A stretch of DNA of 64,000 bases from Flagellimonas myxillae (GCF_023502235.1 NZ_JAMFLY010000002.1:806001-870000); one strand, 5' to 3'; shown: positions 8,571-17,620, counted from the first letter of the stretch. The notes: generated from the sequence alone by a model not told the origin. Numbers and translations: made by a program.

Positions 8571-9281
8571 ATGTTGGCATCCGCGTTGGCATTGGGTTTT
8601 TTGGGAAGTCTGCACTGCTTGGGCATGTGTGGCCCCATTGCCTTTATGTTGCCATTGGATCGCGATAACAAAGCCAAAAAAATAGGCCAACTTTCCATTT
8701 ATCATTTAGGACGGCTCATGGCCTATGGAACCATTGGAATCTTGTTCGGCTTTTTGGGCAAGGGGCTGTCCCTATTTGGGATGCAACAAAAGTTGTCCAT
8801 TGGAATGGGAATCCTGATGATCTTATTAGTCTTCATTCCGGCCAAGGTTTTTAATGCCCATAGATTGTCAAGACCGATATATACCTTGCTTGGAAAAATA
8901 AAGTCCAGGCTGGGGGCCGAACTCAAAAAGAAAACCCCGGATGCCTTTTTGACCATTGGATTTTTAAACGGGTTTTTACCCTGTGGTCTGGTCTATATGG
9001 CACTTTTGGGGGCCATTGCTTTGGGAAATCCATGGCAAGGAGGACTCTATATGACACTTTTTGGCATGGGAACCATCCCTTTAATGACCACAGCAGCCTA
9101 TTCGCACTCTATTTTTCCAACATCGGTGAAATCCAAATTCAGAAAGTTGGTTCCCGTATTTGTGGTACTTATTGGGGCATTGTTCATTGTCCGCGGATTG
9201 GGATTGGGAATTCCCTTTGTATCACCCAAACCCATGAGTCCCCAAATGGAAACAACCAGTATGGAGTGCCATCAACCTTAG
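8571..9281 (+). CDS. Sulfite exporter TauE/SafE family (UreH-like) membrane protein, probably copper-related
   Basis: Integral membrane protein of 236 residues with about six helices. It begins with the SLHCLGMCGP motif of the UreH-type branch of the TauE/SafE superfamily and has a second Gly/Pro-Cys motif (GFLPCGLVY) in mid-protein. Members beside cco genes are thought to take part in copper handling for the oxidase; here that role is inferred from position 4 bp after ccoH. The C-terminus has several Met and a Cys-His pair (MSPQMETTSMECH), a plausible soft-metal site. Confidence 0.8.
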   Translation: MLASALALGFLGSLHCLGMCGPIAFMLPLDRDNKAKKIGQLSIYHLGRLMAYGTIGILFGFLGKGLSLFGMQQKLSIGMGILMILLVFIPAKVFNAHRLSRPIYTLLGKIKSRLGAELKKKTPDAFLTIGFLNGFLPCGLVYMALLGAIALGNPWQGGLYMTLFGMGTIPLMTTAAYSHSIFPTSVKSKFRKLVPVFVVLIGALFIVRGLGLGIPFVSPKPMSPQMETTSMECHQP

Positions 9282-9297
9282 AAATAAAAAAAATACA

Positions 9298-10566
9298 GTG
9301 AAAATAACATCAGCAGAAGAAGCCGTTGGCTTGGTTGAATCGGGAAACCGTGTCTTTATACAAGGAGCGGCCATGACCCCAAACGAACTTGTGGATGCCC
9401 TATGCGCGCGCCACAAGGAACTTGAGAACGTAGAGATTGTGTCCATCCATACAGAAGGGAGCGCCTTGTATACGGAAGAACCTTATTGCAATTCCTTTTC
9501 ATTGAACTCCTGCTTTGTGGGGGGCAATGTCAGACAAAGTGTGAATACACCCAATGCTGGGTATATCCCCATTTTCCTAAGTGAGATACCATGGTTGTTC
9601 AAGCGGAATATACTGCCTTTGGATGTGGCCATTGTCCAAGTCTCCGTGCCGGACAAGCATGGGTATTGTTCCCTTGGGGTTTCCGTGGATGTTGCATTAC
9701 CTGCGGTTAGGACCGCAAAGAAGATCATTGCACAGATCAATCCCTCAGTGCCGCGAACCCACGGGACCGGTATTGTGCATGTGGATGAAATTGAATTTGC
9801 CATCGAGATAGACCGACCTATCCATGAGCATAATCCCGGAGTAATTTCAGATTTGGAGCATAAAATAGGAACCAATGTGGCTTCCTTGATAGAAGATGGT
9901 GCCACCCTACAGATGGGTATAGGTAATATTCCGAACGCCGTGCTGGACAATTTGAATAACCACCAACGCTTGGGCATCCACACCGAAATGTTCTCGGATG
10001 GGGTATTGCCTTTGATTGAACAAGGCGTGATCACTGGCGTGGACAAGGCTGTAAAGCGAGGCAAGATTGTGAGCTGTTTTGCCGTGGGATCCCGTAAACT
10101 CTATGATTTTATTGATGATAACCCCATTTGTGATTTCCGCGATTCCGGATACACCAACGACACGGCAAGAATTCGAAGAAACCCAAAGGTTACGGCCATC
10201 AATAGCGCTATCGAAATAGACTTGACCGGACAGGTATGTGCCGATACCATAGGTAGTTACCAATTTTCCGGGGTAGGTGGGCAAATGGACTTTATAAGGG
10301 GCGCTTCCCTGTCCGAGGGCGGGAAGCCCATCTTTGCCATGTCCGCAAGCACCAAAAAAGGAGTTTCCAAAATTGTGCCCTTCCTAAAGGAAGGGGCTGG
10401 AGTAACCACCACGCGGGCACACGTTCATTATGTGGCAACGGAATATGGGGTGGTCAATCTCTATGGCAAAAACCTTCAACAACGGGCAAAGGCCCTAACT
10501 TCCATTGCACATCCAGACCATAGGGAAGCTTTGGAAAAGGCTGCCTATGAAAGATTTCATCAGTAA
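9298..10566 (+). CDS. Acetyl-CoA hydrolase / 4-hydroxybutyrate CoA-transferase family protein
   Basis: Family I CoA-transferase of 422 residues. Seen are the N-terminal Rossmann-like half (FIQGAAMTPN), the Gly-rich GIGNIPNAV loop, the HTEMFSDGV segment carrying the probable catalytic Glu, and GGQMDFIRGA in the second half. It moves CoA between acetate and other acyl groups or hydrolyses acetyl-CoA; the exact substrate cannot be read from sequence. The start is a GTG at 9298, 16 bp after the TauE-like gene, so it is the last gene of the cco transcription unit, before the terminator at 10586-10612. Confidence 0.88.
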   Translation: MKITSAEEAVGLVESGNRVFIQGAAMTPNELVDALCARHKELENVEIVSIHTEGSALYTEEPYCNSFSLNSCFVGGNVRQSVNTPNAGYIPIFLSEIPWLFKRNILPLDVAIVQVSVPDKHGYCSLGVSVDVALPAVRTAKKIIAQINPSVPRTHGTGIVHVDEIEFAIEIDRPIHEHNPGVISDLEHKIGTNVASLIEDGATLQMGIGNIPNAVLDNLNNHQRLGIHTEMFSDGVLPLIEQGVITGVDKAVKRGKIVSCFAVGSRKLYDFIDDNPICDFRDSGYTNDTARIRRNPKVTAINSAIEIDLTGQVCADTIGSYQFSGVGGQMDFIRGASLSEGGKPIFAMSASTKKGVSKIVPFLKEGAGVTTTRAHVHYVATEYGVVNLYGKNLQQRAKALTSIAHPDHREALEKAAYERFHQ

Positions 10567-10585
10567 ACTTCGCATTCAAGGATAA

Positions 10586-10612
10586 AAAAGGGAAGCTTTT
10601 AGCTTCCCTTTT
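10586..10612. terminator. Bidirectional terminator between the CoA-transferase gene and usp
   Basis: Perfect 12-bp stem AAAAGGGAAGCT / AGCTTCCCTTTT with a TTT loop. A-tract and T-tract flank both sides, so it can stop transcription from both directions. The genes on either side converge, as expected. Confidence 0.85.
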
Positions 10613-10644
10613 CATCACGTAAAACCCAATCAAATACCAATCAA

Positions 10645-11466
10645 TCAAATTTTAAAGGTTACAACAGCCGTATTGGAATGATTGGCAATATTTTCCCCAA
10701 TGCTTCCCATGAAGAAGTGAGATAGCCCTCTTCTGCCATGGGTGGGTATACCTATGAGGTCGGCAGCAACGGAATCACTATAGTTAAGAACTCCTTTTTC
10801 TACCGTATAGTCGTTATAGATTTGAACCTCCAACCCAACTTTTGCCAGGTTTAGGAACTTGGAAACCCTGTTATAGGCATCTTCGGTACTCAAAAACTCA
10901 TCTCCAGGGGTGTTGATGTACACCAAGTGCAATTGTGACTTAAAAGCTTTGGCCATTTCCACTGCCTTTAATAAGGATGGGACATTTTCCTCCTTAAAGT
11001 CACAGGCAAATACAAAACGTTCCGGCCTAAATCTTTCAACATTACCCTTTATCACCAAGACCGGAATATCTGCGGTTCGCACCACACGTTCGGTATTGGA
11101 ACCGATAAAGATTTCCTGGAGCCCATCCGTTCCGTGAGACCCCATAACGATGAGGTCGGCATTGTGCTTTTCGGCAACCTCACTTACTTCACTAAATACT
11201 TTGTAATGCTTAATTATTGGCGTAATGCGGATATCTTTCAAATAGGCCTTGTCCAAAAACTCGCTGAATCGTTTTTCACCAATTTTGATCAAGTGTACAA
11301 TTTGTTCTTGGGACACATAGCCAGAATCGGACATGATAGCTGGTGAAAGCTCCAGCATGTGAAGTACCAAAAGTTCGGATCCATGTTCTTTGGCCAACGA
11401 AGCGGCCACTTTTAGTGCTTTTTCGGATTGTTGCGAAAAATCTACGGGTACGATAATACTTTTCAT
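10645..11466 (-). CDS. Universal stress protein, tandem UspA domains
   Basis: Cytoplasmic protein of 273 residues with two UspA domains. Both keep the ATP-binding pattern G-x2-G-x9-G-(S/T): GSHGTDGLQEIFIGS near residues 118-132 and THGRRGLSHFFMGS near 242-255. It starts 19 bp after hemN on the same strand and ends at the shared terminator, so it is the second gene of a hemN-usp operon under the low-oxygen operator at 12892-12903. Such tandem Usp proteins usually help cells survive energy limitation. Confidence 0.9.
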   Translation of the reverse strand: MKSIIVPVDFSQQSEKALKVAASLAKEHGSELLVLHMLELSPAIMSDSGYVSQEQIVHLIKIGEKRFSEFLDKAYLKDIRITPIIKHYKVFSEVSEVAEKHNADLIVMGSHGTDGLQEIFIGSNTERVVRTADIPVLVIKGNVERFRPERFVFACDFKEENVPSLLKAVEMAKAFKSQLHLVYINTPGDEFLSTEDAYNRVSKFLNLAKVGLEVQIYNDYTVEKGVLNYSDSVAADLIGIPTHGRRGLSHFFMGSIGENIANHSNTAVVTFKI

Positions 11467-11485
11467 TTTGATTCGGGTTTAAAAG

Positions 11486-12841
11486 TTAAACGGTCATGGA
11501 AAACAATCGCGTATCCGGCTTTCTTCTATGCAATTTTAGATCAAAAGCCATGCTGATGTTCCTGATAAATGGTCTTCCTTTAGGAGTCACTTTTATCCGG
11601 TTGGCGCCAATATCCACCAATCCGTCCGACTCCAGTTCGGCAAGGTTCTCAATGATTTTCTGAAAATCCGGGATTCTCATTTCCCCAAGTACCCAGCTTG
11701 TTTCAAACCGGCACATAAGGTTTAGAATATGCTTTCGTATTATTTGGTCCTCTTCACTAAGGATGTGACCCCTAAAAATGGGGATTACCCCATGGTCGAC
11801 AAGATGTTGGTATTCCTCCACACTTTTCACATTTTGTGCAAATCCGTACCAGCTATCACTGATGCTGGAGACTCCCAGCCCAATCATAAGTTGGGTCTTG
11901 GAAGGGGTGTACCCCATAAAGTTTCTGTGTAGGGTCCCTTGTTCAAGGGCATGGTACAGACTGTCCGTAGGAAGGGCAAAATGGTCCATACCCACATCTT
12001 TGTATCCAAACTCGGCCAACATGGTCTTGCCCATTTCATATTGTTGTTTTTTCTCATCTGAAGTTGGAAGGTCGGACTCTTTATACCCCCGCTGCCCGTT
12101 CCCCTTCATCCAGGGTACATGGGCATAGCTATAAAAGGCAATGCGGTCCGGCTTTAATGCATTGGTTTTGACTATGGTTTCCTTAACGTCCTTTAGGGTC
12201 TGGAAAGGCAATCCGTAAATGATATCGTGGCCCACGGAGGTGTAACCAATTTCACGGGCCCATTCGGTCACTTTTTTTACGTTTTCAAAGGGTTGTATCC
12301 TATTGATCGCTTTTTGTACGGTTGTACTGTAATCCTGTACACCAAGACAGACCCTTCTGAACCCCACATCAAAAAGGGCCTGTAGGTGGGCTTTGGTAGT
12401 GTTGTTGGGATGCCCTTCAAAACTGAATTCCGGATGTGAAGCCTTTTTACCCAATCTCAAAATGCCATTTACAAGCATCTTTAGATTCTCCGGCGAAAAG
12501 AAAGTGGGGGTCCCGCCGCCTAAATGAATTTCCTTGATGATGGGTTTGGAACCCAAAAGCTCGCAGTACAGTTTCCACTCCTTCAGTACCGTTTGAACAT
12601 ATGGAAGCTCCAATTCGTGGCGTTTGGTTATTCGTTTATGGCAACCGCAGAACGTACACATGCTCTCGCAAAAAGGAAGATGGATGTATAGACTTAAGCC
12701 CTCTTCCGAAGATTCCTTGTAAGCTTGAAGTACACTGTTTTTCCATTTCTTCCCAGAAAATGTATCCAAATCCCAATAGGGAACGGTGGGATAACTGGTA
12801 TATCGGGGTCCGGGGACATTATATTTTTGGACTAGGCACAT
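11486..12841 (-). CDS. hemN: Oxygen-independent coproporphyrinogen III dehydrogenase
   Basis: Radical SAM enzyme of 451 residues that converts coproporphyrinogen III to protoporphyrinogen IX without oxygen, in haem synthesis. The SAM cluster is C58-x3-C62-x2-C65 followed by C67, and the early RYTSYPT motif plus GGGTPTF, HPNNTT and GVQDY motifs identify true HemN rather than HemW. Expression under low oxygen fits its operator and its neighbour, the haem-rich cbb3 oxidase. Length matches the family (about 450). Confidence 0.95.
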   Translation of the reverse strand: MCLVQKYNVPGPRYTSYPTVPYWDLDTFSGKKWKNSVLQAYKESSEEGLSLYIHLPFCESMCTFCGCHKRITKRHELELPYVQTVLKEWKLYCELLGSKPIIKEIHLGGGTPTFFSPENLKMLVNGILRLGKKASHPEFSFEGHPNNTTKAHLQALFDVGFRRVCLGVQDYSTTVQKAINRIQPFENVKKVTEWAREIGYTSVGHDIIYGLPFQTLKDVKETIVKTNALKPDRIAFYSYAHVPWMKGNGQRGYKESDLPTSDEKKQQYEMGKTMLAEFGYKDVGMDHFALPTDSLYHALEQGTLHRNFMGYTPSKTQLMIGLGVSSISDSWYGFAQNVKSVEEYQHLVDHGVIPIFRGHILSEEDQIIRKHILNLMCRFETSWVLGEMRIPDFQKIIENLAELESDGLVDIGANRIKVTPKGRPFIRNISMAFDLKLHRRKPDTRLFSMTV

Positions 12842-12860
12842 AGCGTTTCAATTTATACAC

Positions 12861-12903
12861 CAAAAGTACCTCCAGCCCCTTTCAAAAAACATGATAATTG
12901 TCA
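12861..12903 (-). promoter_or_regulatory. CRP/FNR-type operator plus -7 box driving hemN-usp
   Basis: On the minus strand the operator TGACAATTATCA (plus-strand 12892-12903) is followed after exactly 23 bp by the -7 box TACTTTTG (plus-strand 12861-12868). hemN starts at 12841, 20 bp further on. The divergent gene has its own copy 20 bp away at 12923-12934. Confidence 0.78.
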
Positions 12904-12922
12904 GGATGGCTTCCCCCTGGGC

Positions 12923-12965
12923 TGATAAGTATCATATTTTAACATGACCCCCCTTTGTAGTTTTA
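12923..12965 (+). promoter_or_regulatory. CRP/FNR-type operator plus -7 box driving the GCS2-CBS gene
   Basis: Operator TGATAAGTATCA (12923-12934), the most symmetric of the set and a full match to TGAT-N4-ATCA, then 23 bp and the -7 box TAGTTTTA at 12958-12965. Because transcription should begin near 12972, translation must start downstream of that, at ATG 12998. Confidence 0.78.
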
Positions 12966-12997
12966 TACCGTTCCGAAAAAATATCAAGTTCATAGAT

Positions 12998-14845
12998 ATG
13001 GGAGAGCATATTTCCAAAAGCAAGTTTGACCAAACAGAGCGAAAAGCCTTTGTGCAGCATCTTCTTGATGATATCAAAGCCTTGGAATTGATCTTGGATC
13101 AAGACCTTATCGAAAGTGATATCGTCCGCATTGGCGCCGAACAAGAGCTATGTCTTGTGGATGAAGGTTTTAGGCCATCTGGGGAGTCCATCAAATTATT
13201 GGAAGCCATCGATGACCCCCATTTTACCACCGAACTTGCCAATTATAACATTGAAATCAATCTAGATCCCTTTCAACTCCAGGACGATTGTTTTTCCCAA
13301 GTGGAGGAACAATTGACCGACTTGTTGGAAAAGGCAAAAACCAAAGCTACAAAGTTGGGGGTGAAGATTGTTTTGACGGGCATTCTACCCACCATCAGTA
13401 AAAATGAGTTGGGGATCGATTCAATGACCCCAGTTCCTAGATACTACAAACTAAACGAGGTGCTTACGAAATGTAGGGGCGACCATTTTGCCCTAAAAAT
13501 ACGGGGGGTGGATGAACTTACCTTACGGCACGACTCCGTGTTGTTCGAAGCGTGCAATACCAGTTTTCAATTGCATTTGCAGATTCCCCAGCAAGACTTT
13601 ATTAAAAGCTATAATTGGGCACAGGCTATAGCGGGGCCCGTATTGGGTGTTTGCAGCAATTCACCTTTGCTCATGGGGAGGGAACTTTGGAAGGAAACAC
13701 GGATTGCCCTTTTCCAACAGAGTTTGGATACCCGAAAATGGTCCCATGCGCTGAAAGAACAGGTGGCCAGGGTTGGGTTTGGAAACCATTGGCAAAAGGA
13801 TTCAGTAGCTGAAATATTCAAGGAAGATATATCTGCACATCGTATCCTCTTGACCAAGCCCATTGCCAACAATTCCTTGGAACTTTTGGAAAATGGGGCC
13901 ATCCCAAAACTGGAAGCACTGAGTTTGTACAACGGCACTGTTTATCGGTGGAACCGACCCTGCTATGGTCTAGGAAATGGGCAACCCCATTTACGGATCG
14001 AGAACCGCTATATCCCTTCCGGGCCTTCGGTCTTGGATGAAATGGCCAATTTCGCCTTTTGGGTAGGGCTTATGGTGGGGAGGCCCATTGAGTTTGACGA
14101 TATGCCTAGTATTATGGACTTTAAAGAGGCCAAGCACAACTTTATCAAAACGGCCATAGCCGGAAGACAGTCGGTTCTCTCTTGGATGGGGAAAACCATT
14201 ACCCTTAAAAAACTCATATTAAACGAATTTCTGCCCATTGCCCAACAGGGATTAATGAAATATGGGATTGAACCAAACGACATAGATCGATTATTGGGGG
14301 TTATTGAAGCCCGGGTGAAAATAGGTACAGGCGCCGAATGGCAGGTGAAAAATTTTAGGAACCTTAGGAGCCAAATGAAAACGGACTCGGTCTTGGTGAA
14401 ATTGACCGAAGCCATGTATGATAACCAAAAAACGGATAAACCTGTGCATGAATGGCCAATGGTCAAAACTAAATCCGAGGCAAAGAAAATCCTCCAATGG
14501 GTAGGTCAAATTATGTCTACAAGACTCATCAAGCTGTATGAAAACGACTATGCTAACCTTGCGGTATCCATCATGCAATGGAACAACATTCATCATATTC
14601 CTGTGGAAAACGAAAAAGGAGAACTGGCCGGTCTCCTTACCTGGAGCCATATATCAGAACTCGAAAAAGAAATGCATGGAGACGATGCCTTGGTTTCGGA
14701 TATTATGATTAAAAAAGTGGTAACAGTACAGCCAAGAACCAAAATAAAGACGGCAAAAAAACTAATGGACGAATACCAGATAGGAAGTCTGCCCGTTTGT
14801 GTGGGGTCGCATTTGGTGGGAATCATCAGCAAGGTGGATTTATAA
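12998..14845 (+). CDS. Glutamate-cysteine ligase family 2 (GCS2) domain fused to a CBS pair
   Basis: Protein of 615 residues. The N-terminal two thirds belong to the GCS2-like ATP-grasp/glutamine-synthetase-fold group, with the family's early acidic motif GAEQELCLVD and NYNIEINLDP, later ENRYIPSGPS. The last 110 or so residues form two CBS motifs (IMQWNNIHHIPV and LMDEYQIGSLPV), which usually bind adenine nucleotides and sense energy state. The amide or peptide product is unknown; glutathione synthesis should not be assumed. An in-frame ATG at 12944 lies upstream of the predicted -7 box and is rejected as start. The aspartoacylase-like gene follows after 2 bp. Confidence 0.82.
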   Translation: MGEHISKSKFDQTERKAFVQHLLDDIKALELILDQDLIESDIVRIGAEQELCLVDEGFRPSGESIKLLEAIDDPHFTTELANYNIEINLDPFQLQDDCFSQVEEQLTDLLEKAKTKATKLGVKIVLTGILPTISKNELGIDSMTPVPRYYKLNEVLTKCRGDHFALKIRGVDELTLRHDSVLFEACNTSFQLHLQIPQQDFIKSYNWAQAIAGPVLGVCSNSPLLMGRELWKETRIALFQQSLDTRKWSHALKEQVARVGFGNHWQKDSVAEIFKEDISAHRILLTKPIANNSLELLENGAIPKLEALSLYNGTVYRWNRPCYGLGNGQPHLRIENRYIPSGPSVLDEMANFAFWVGLMVGRPIEFDDMPSIMDFKEAKHNFIKTAIAGRQSVLSWMGKTITLKKLILNEFLPIAQQGLMKYGIEPNDIDRLLGVIEARVKIGTGAEWQVKNFRNLRSQMKTDSVLVKLTEAMYDNQKTDKPVHEWPMVKTKSEAKKILQWVGQIMSTRLIKLYENDYANLAVSIMQWNNIHHIPVENEKGELAGLLTWSHISELEKEMHGDDALVSDIMIKKVVTVQPRTKIKTAKKLMDEYQIGSLPVCVGSHLVGIISKVDL

Positions 14846-14847
14846 TT

Positions 14848-16044
14848 ATGGTCAAAGTATATAGCAATGCCCTTGAAGAAACTATGGAAATAGACCGCAT
14901 CATTGGTCACATTCAAGGGAGTGAACCAGGACCTACGGTGGTGTTTTTTGCAGGGATACATGGCAACGAACCAGCAGGGGTGTTTGCACTCAAACAAGTG
15001 TTTAGAGAACTAAAACTCCGTCAAACCAAAATAAACGGCCAGGTTTATGGTATTGCGGGAAACCTTGGGGCCTTGAAAAACAAAGTCAGGTTTGTGGAGA
15101 AGGATTTAAACCGGATTTGGTCTGCTGAAGAATTGGTCCAGATAGATGCCCAAGACGATGCAATTTCATCGGATGAAATGGAAATGAGGGAGCTTTATAA
15201 GCTGCTGACCCATATCCTGACCCTTAACCAACCTCCCTATTATTTTATTGATCTGCATACCACTTCGGGGGATACACCTCCTTTTATGGTGCTGAACGAT
15301 AGCCTGCTCAATCGGAAATTTGCATCAAACTACCCCTTACCCATTATTTTGGGAATAGAGGAATACCTTTCGGGCGCCCTATTGAGTTATATCAACGAAT
15401 TGGGATATGTGTCCCTGGGTTTCGAAGGGGGAAAGCATGAAGACATAGTATCGATTAGAAATTGTATCGATTTTATCCGGTTTACCTTGGGGATTACCGA
15501 GCTTGTGTCCTATTCAGTACAGGAATTGGACCGTTTTAAGCGGGAACTTTTAAGCGCAGGGGAGGTCACCAATAGGTTTTATGAAATCTATTATCAGTAT
15601 GAAATTGAAACGGGGAGTTCGTTTATCATGGAGCCCGGTTTTGAGAACTTTCAAAAAATCCCAAAAGGCACCCAACTTGCTGTGGACAATGGGAATAGGC
15701 TGGTTACACATCGGAAAAGACAGATCTTTATGCCACTATACCAGGAGTTGGGCAGCGAAGGATTCTATTTTATCAGATCTGTTCCAAAAGTTTTGCTATG
15801 GATTTCAAAAGGGCTTCGGAAGTTTAAGGTGGACCATATTTTGGTGCGATTACCCGGAATCAAATGGAAATCCCTAAAAAAAGATGCCCTGCTGGTAGAT
15901 CTTCGAATTGCCAAGTTTATGGTAAAATCGTTTTTCCATTTGTTGGGGTATAGGGCTCGACAGGTGAACCAGACCCATTTAGTGGTCAAAAGCAGGGAAG
16001 TGGCCTCCAAAAATGTTGACTATAAGGATGCCCGCTGGTTTTAG
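14848..16044 (+). CDS. Succinylglutamate desuccinylase/aspartoacylase family zinc hydrolase
   Basis: Protein of 398 residues in the M14-like zinc carboxypeptidase superfamily. Zinc ligands are visible in GIHGNEPAG (His and Glu) and in the DLHTTSG motif (His). The ATG at 14848 is chosen because it lies 2 bp after the upstream stop; a longer frame from 14797 would overlap that gene by 49 bp. The tight coupling with the GCS2-CBS gene suggests a ligase that makes, and a hydrolase that cleaves, an amide or peptide-like bond, perhaps a shared small molecule; this is inference. Confidence 0.82.
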   Translation: MVKVYSNALEETMEIDRIIGHIQGSEPGPTVVFFAGIHGNEPAGVFALKQVFRELKLRQTKINGQVYGIAGNLGALKNKVRFVEKDLNRIWSAEELVQIDAQDDAISSDEMEMRELYKLLTHILTLNQPPYYFIDLHTTSGDTPPFMVLNDSLLNRKFASNYPLPIILGIEEYLSGALLSYINELGYVSLGFEGGKHEDIVSIRNCIDFIRFTLGITELVSYSVQELDRFKRELLSAGEVTNRFYEIYYQYEIETGSSFIMEPGFENFQKIPKGTQLAVDNGNRLVTHRKRQIFMPLYQELGSEGFYFIRSVPKVLLWISKGLRKFKVDHILVRLPGIKWKSLKKDALLVDLRIAKFMVKSFFHLLGYRARQVNQTHLVVKSREVASKNVDYKDARWF

Positions 16045-16047
16045 CCA

Positions 16048-16083
16048 TAAAAAAACCCCTGAATTTCAACAGGGGCTTTTTTT
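16048..16083. terminator. Bidirectional terminator between the aspartoacylase-like gene and tonB
   Basis: Stem CCCCTG (16056-16061) / CAGGGG (16070-16075) with an 8-nt loop, extended by A-tract and T-tract on both sides. The two flanking genes converge on it. Confidence 0.82.
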
Positions 16084-16093
16084 GGGGTATTGA

Positions 16094-16819
16094 TCAAAGC
16101 ATTTTAAAGTTGATAGGAATTGCATAGGTTACCCTTGTGGGCTTACCTCGCTGTATGCCTGGTTTAACTTTTGGAAGTGACGAAATGATTCTAATAGCCT
16201 CTTCCTCGAGCAATCTATCCGGTCCCCTTTGTTTAATGTTGGTGACACGACCGTTGGAATCGATGACGAACTGCACAAACACTTTTCCTGAAATCCCCAT
16301 TTCAAGGGCGGTCTTTGGATATTGGAACGTGTTTCTAACATGCTCCTGAACTTTCTGATTGAAGCATTCCTTGCGTTCTTGTTCTGTGCTCAGGTCTTCA
16401 CAACCGGGAAACACGGGAACATGTTCGATTACGGCAAAGGGAACAATTTCCTCTTCCTCGATCTCACCGACATTTACGTCGTCGATGTCAACGATCACAT
16501 CCTCAATATATGCGTCTTGGTTACTCTCCGTGCTTTCAATAAGCGTTTCCTCAATGTCTTCCACATCTTCAACAATTTCGATTACATCGGGGGCGGATGG
16601 TGGAGGGGGAGGAGGTGTGGTACGGACCATTTCGGTGATAGGAACTTCTTCCTTAAGGTCGTCCATAACATGGACCACATCCGAAAATTGGGTCTCCTTG
16701 TCATAGGTCTTGACTTCCAATGATTGCCAGGTAACAAATAAAACCGAAGTCAAACCTATCATAAAGTATAGGCTGCTGTTGCGACCTATGTCTGCGTTAG
16801 GGTTCTTTTTTGGTCTCAT
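16094..16819 (-). CDS. TonB-family energy transducer
   Basis: Protein of 241 residues with one N-terminal membrane helix (about 18-33), a Pro-rich run (PPPPPP) and long acidic Ile/Glu/Asp-rich periplasmic linker (about 70-130), then the TonB C-terminal domain beginning near VPVFPGCED and containing GKVFVQFVIDSNGRV. It links the proton motive force to TonB-dependent outer-membrane receptors. The exbB/exbD genes are 22 kb away and this tonB has its own FNR-type promoter, so it looks like a condition-specific paralog. Confidence 0.92.
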   Translation of the reverse strand: MRPKKNPNADIGRNSSLYFMIGLTSVLFVTWQSLEVKTYDKETQFSDVVHVMDDLKEEVPITEMVRTTPPPPPPSAPDVIEIVEDVEDIEETLIESTESNQDAYIEDVIVDIDDVNVGEIEEEEIVPFAVIEHVPVFPGCEDLSTEQERKECFNQKVQEHVRNTFQYPKTALEMGISGKVFVQFVIDSNGRVTNIKQRGPDRLLEEEAIRIISSLPKVKPGIQRGKPTRVTYAIPINFKML

Positions 16820-16841
16820 GACTTAACTTATTTATCTCAGA

Positions 16842-16884
16842 TAAAGTTAGGAGGCAAGGCTGTCATAAAACATGATAAAGGTCA
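16842..16884 (-). promoter_or_regulatory. CRP/FNR-type operator plus -7 box driving tonB
   Basis: Minus-strand operator TGACCTTTATCA (plus-strand 16873-16884), 23 bp, then TAACTTTA (plus-strand 16842-16849). tonB starts at 16819. The site lies in the 78-bp gap between the DUF2490 stop and tonB, giving tonB its own control although it runs in the same direction as its upstream neighbour. Confidence 0.76.
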
Positions 16885-16897
16885 TGTGGACAAGCTT

Positions 16898-17620
16898 TCA
16901 GGGAGGTGGAAGCAATGTTGTCACGTCCGCTTTCCCGGAATTCGTTTTAGACCGCACATCTAGCGTAAAGGAAATTCCCATTCGGATGGCGCCCAAATAC
17001 GAATGGGGGAAGTGGTTTTTCAGATATCCAATATCCACTTTAAGGTTTGGGGAAAGCGCTCTACCTAAACCTATATAAAATCTGTTTTGGTTGAAGAACG
17101 CCCCACTTAGGTTTACAAAGAGCTCGTTAAAAGTGGTAATATAGTAATTGCCGCGAATAGGTCTATGGAATAGTAATCTGTACCGCGCCCTGTTGTTAAA
17201 ATGGGTTTCATTGTTATTTCGGATCCATCGATTTTCGAGTCTCCAGCGATGGGAAAGGACCCCTCTTCTTAGAGGTTGCTTCAACGAAAACTCCTCGTAG
17301 ATCCAATACTGATAAATGTGGGATGTTTCCCCGGTATCCATATAGGTTTTTGTATTCACATGGGCGATTCCACCTGTAAGGGTGGTCGTTTTATTAAAAT
17401 GAAAGGAAGCCCCGGTTCTAATAAAGGAGAAATCATAGGAATCGAACAAATCGTGATGCCTAAGTATTCCGGACAAGGGAATGCTCCAATGTTCACTGAG
17501 CTTGTTGGTTCCTGAAAACTCAAGCCAAGATCCAGCACTCTGTTCATCTATGGATTGGGAATAAACCGCACTTTGAAAAATAAAAAAAGCGAACAGGAAA
17601 AAACATTTTGCACGCCCCAT
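16898..17620 (-). CDS. DUF2490 family outer-membrane-type protein
   Basis: Protein of 240 residues with a signal peptide (hydrophobic run about 5-20, cleavage near VYSQ) and alternating strands rich in aromatic residues (WRLENRW, RYRLLFHR, RFYIGLGRAL), the look of a small outer-membrane beta-barrel. Matches the DUF2490 pattern, function unknown. Its promoter carries the FNR-type operator at 17678-17689. Confidence 0.8.
   Translation of the reverse strand: MGRAKCFFLFAFFIFQSAVYSQSIDEQSAGSWLEFSGTNKLSEHWSIPLSGILRHHDLFDSYDFSFIRTGASFHFNKTTTLTGGIAHVNTKTYMDTGETSHIYQYWIYEEFSLKQPLRRGVLSHRWRLENRWIRNNNETHFNNRARYRLLFHRPIRGNYYITTFNELFVNLSGAFFNQNRFYIGLGRALSPNLKVDIGYLKNHFPHSYLGAIRMGISFTLDVRSKTNSGKADVTTLLPPP

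Noticed and set aside
12944..12997. Extra 18 N-terminal residues for the GCS2-CBS protein
   Set aside because: The predicted -7 box at 12958-12965 lies within this stretch, so the ATG at 12944 would not be transcribed.
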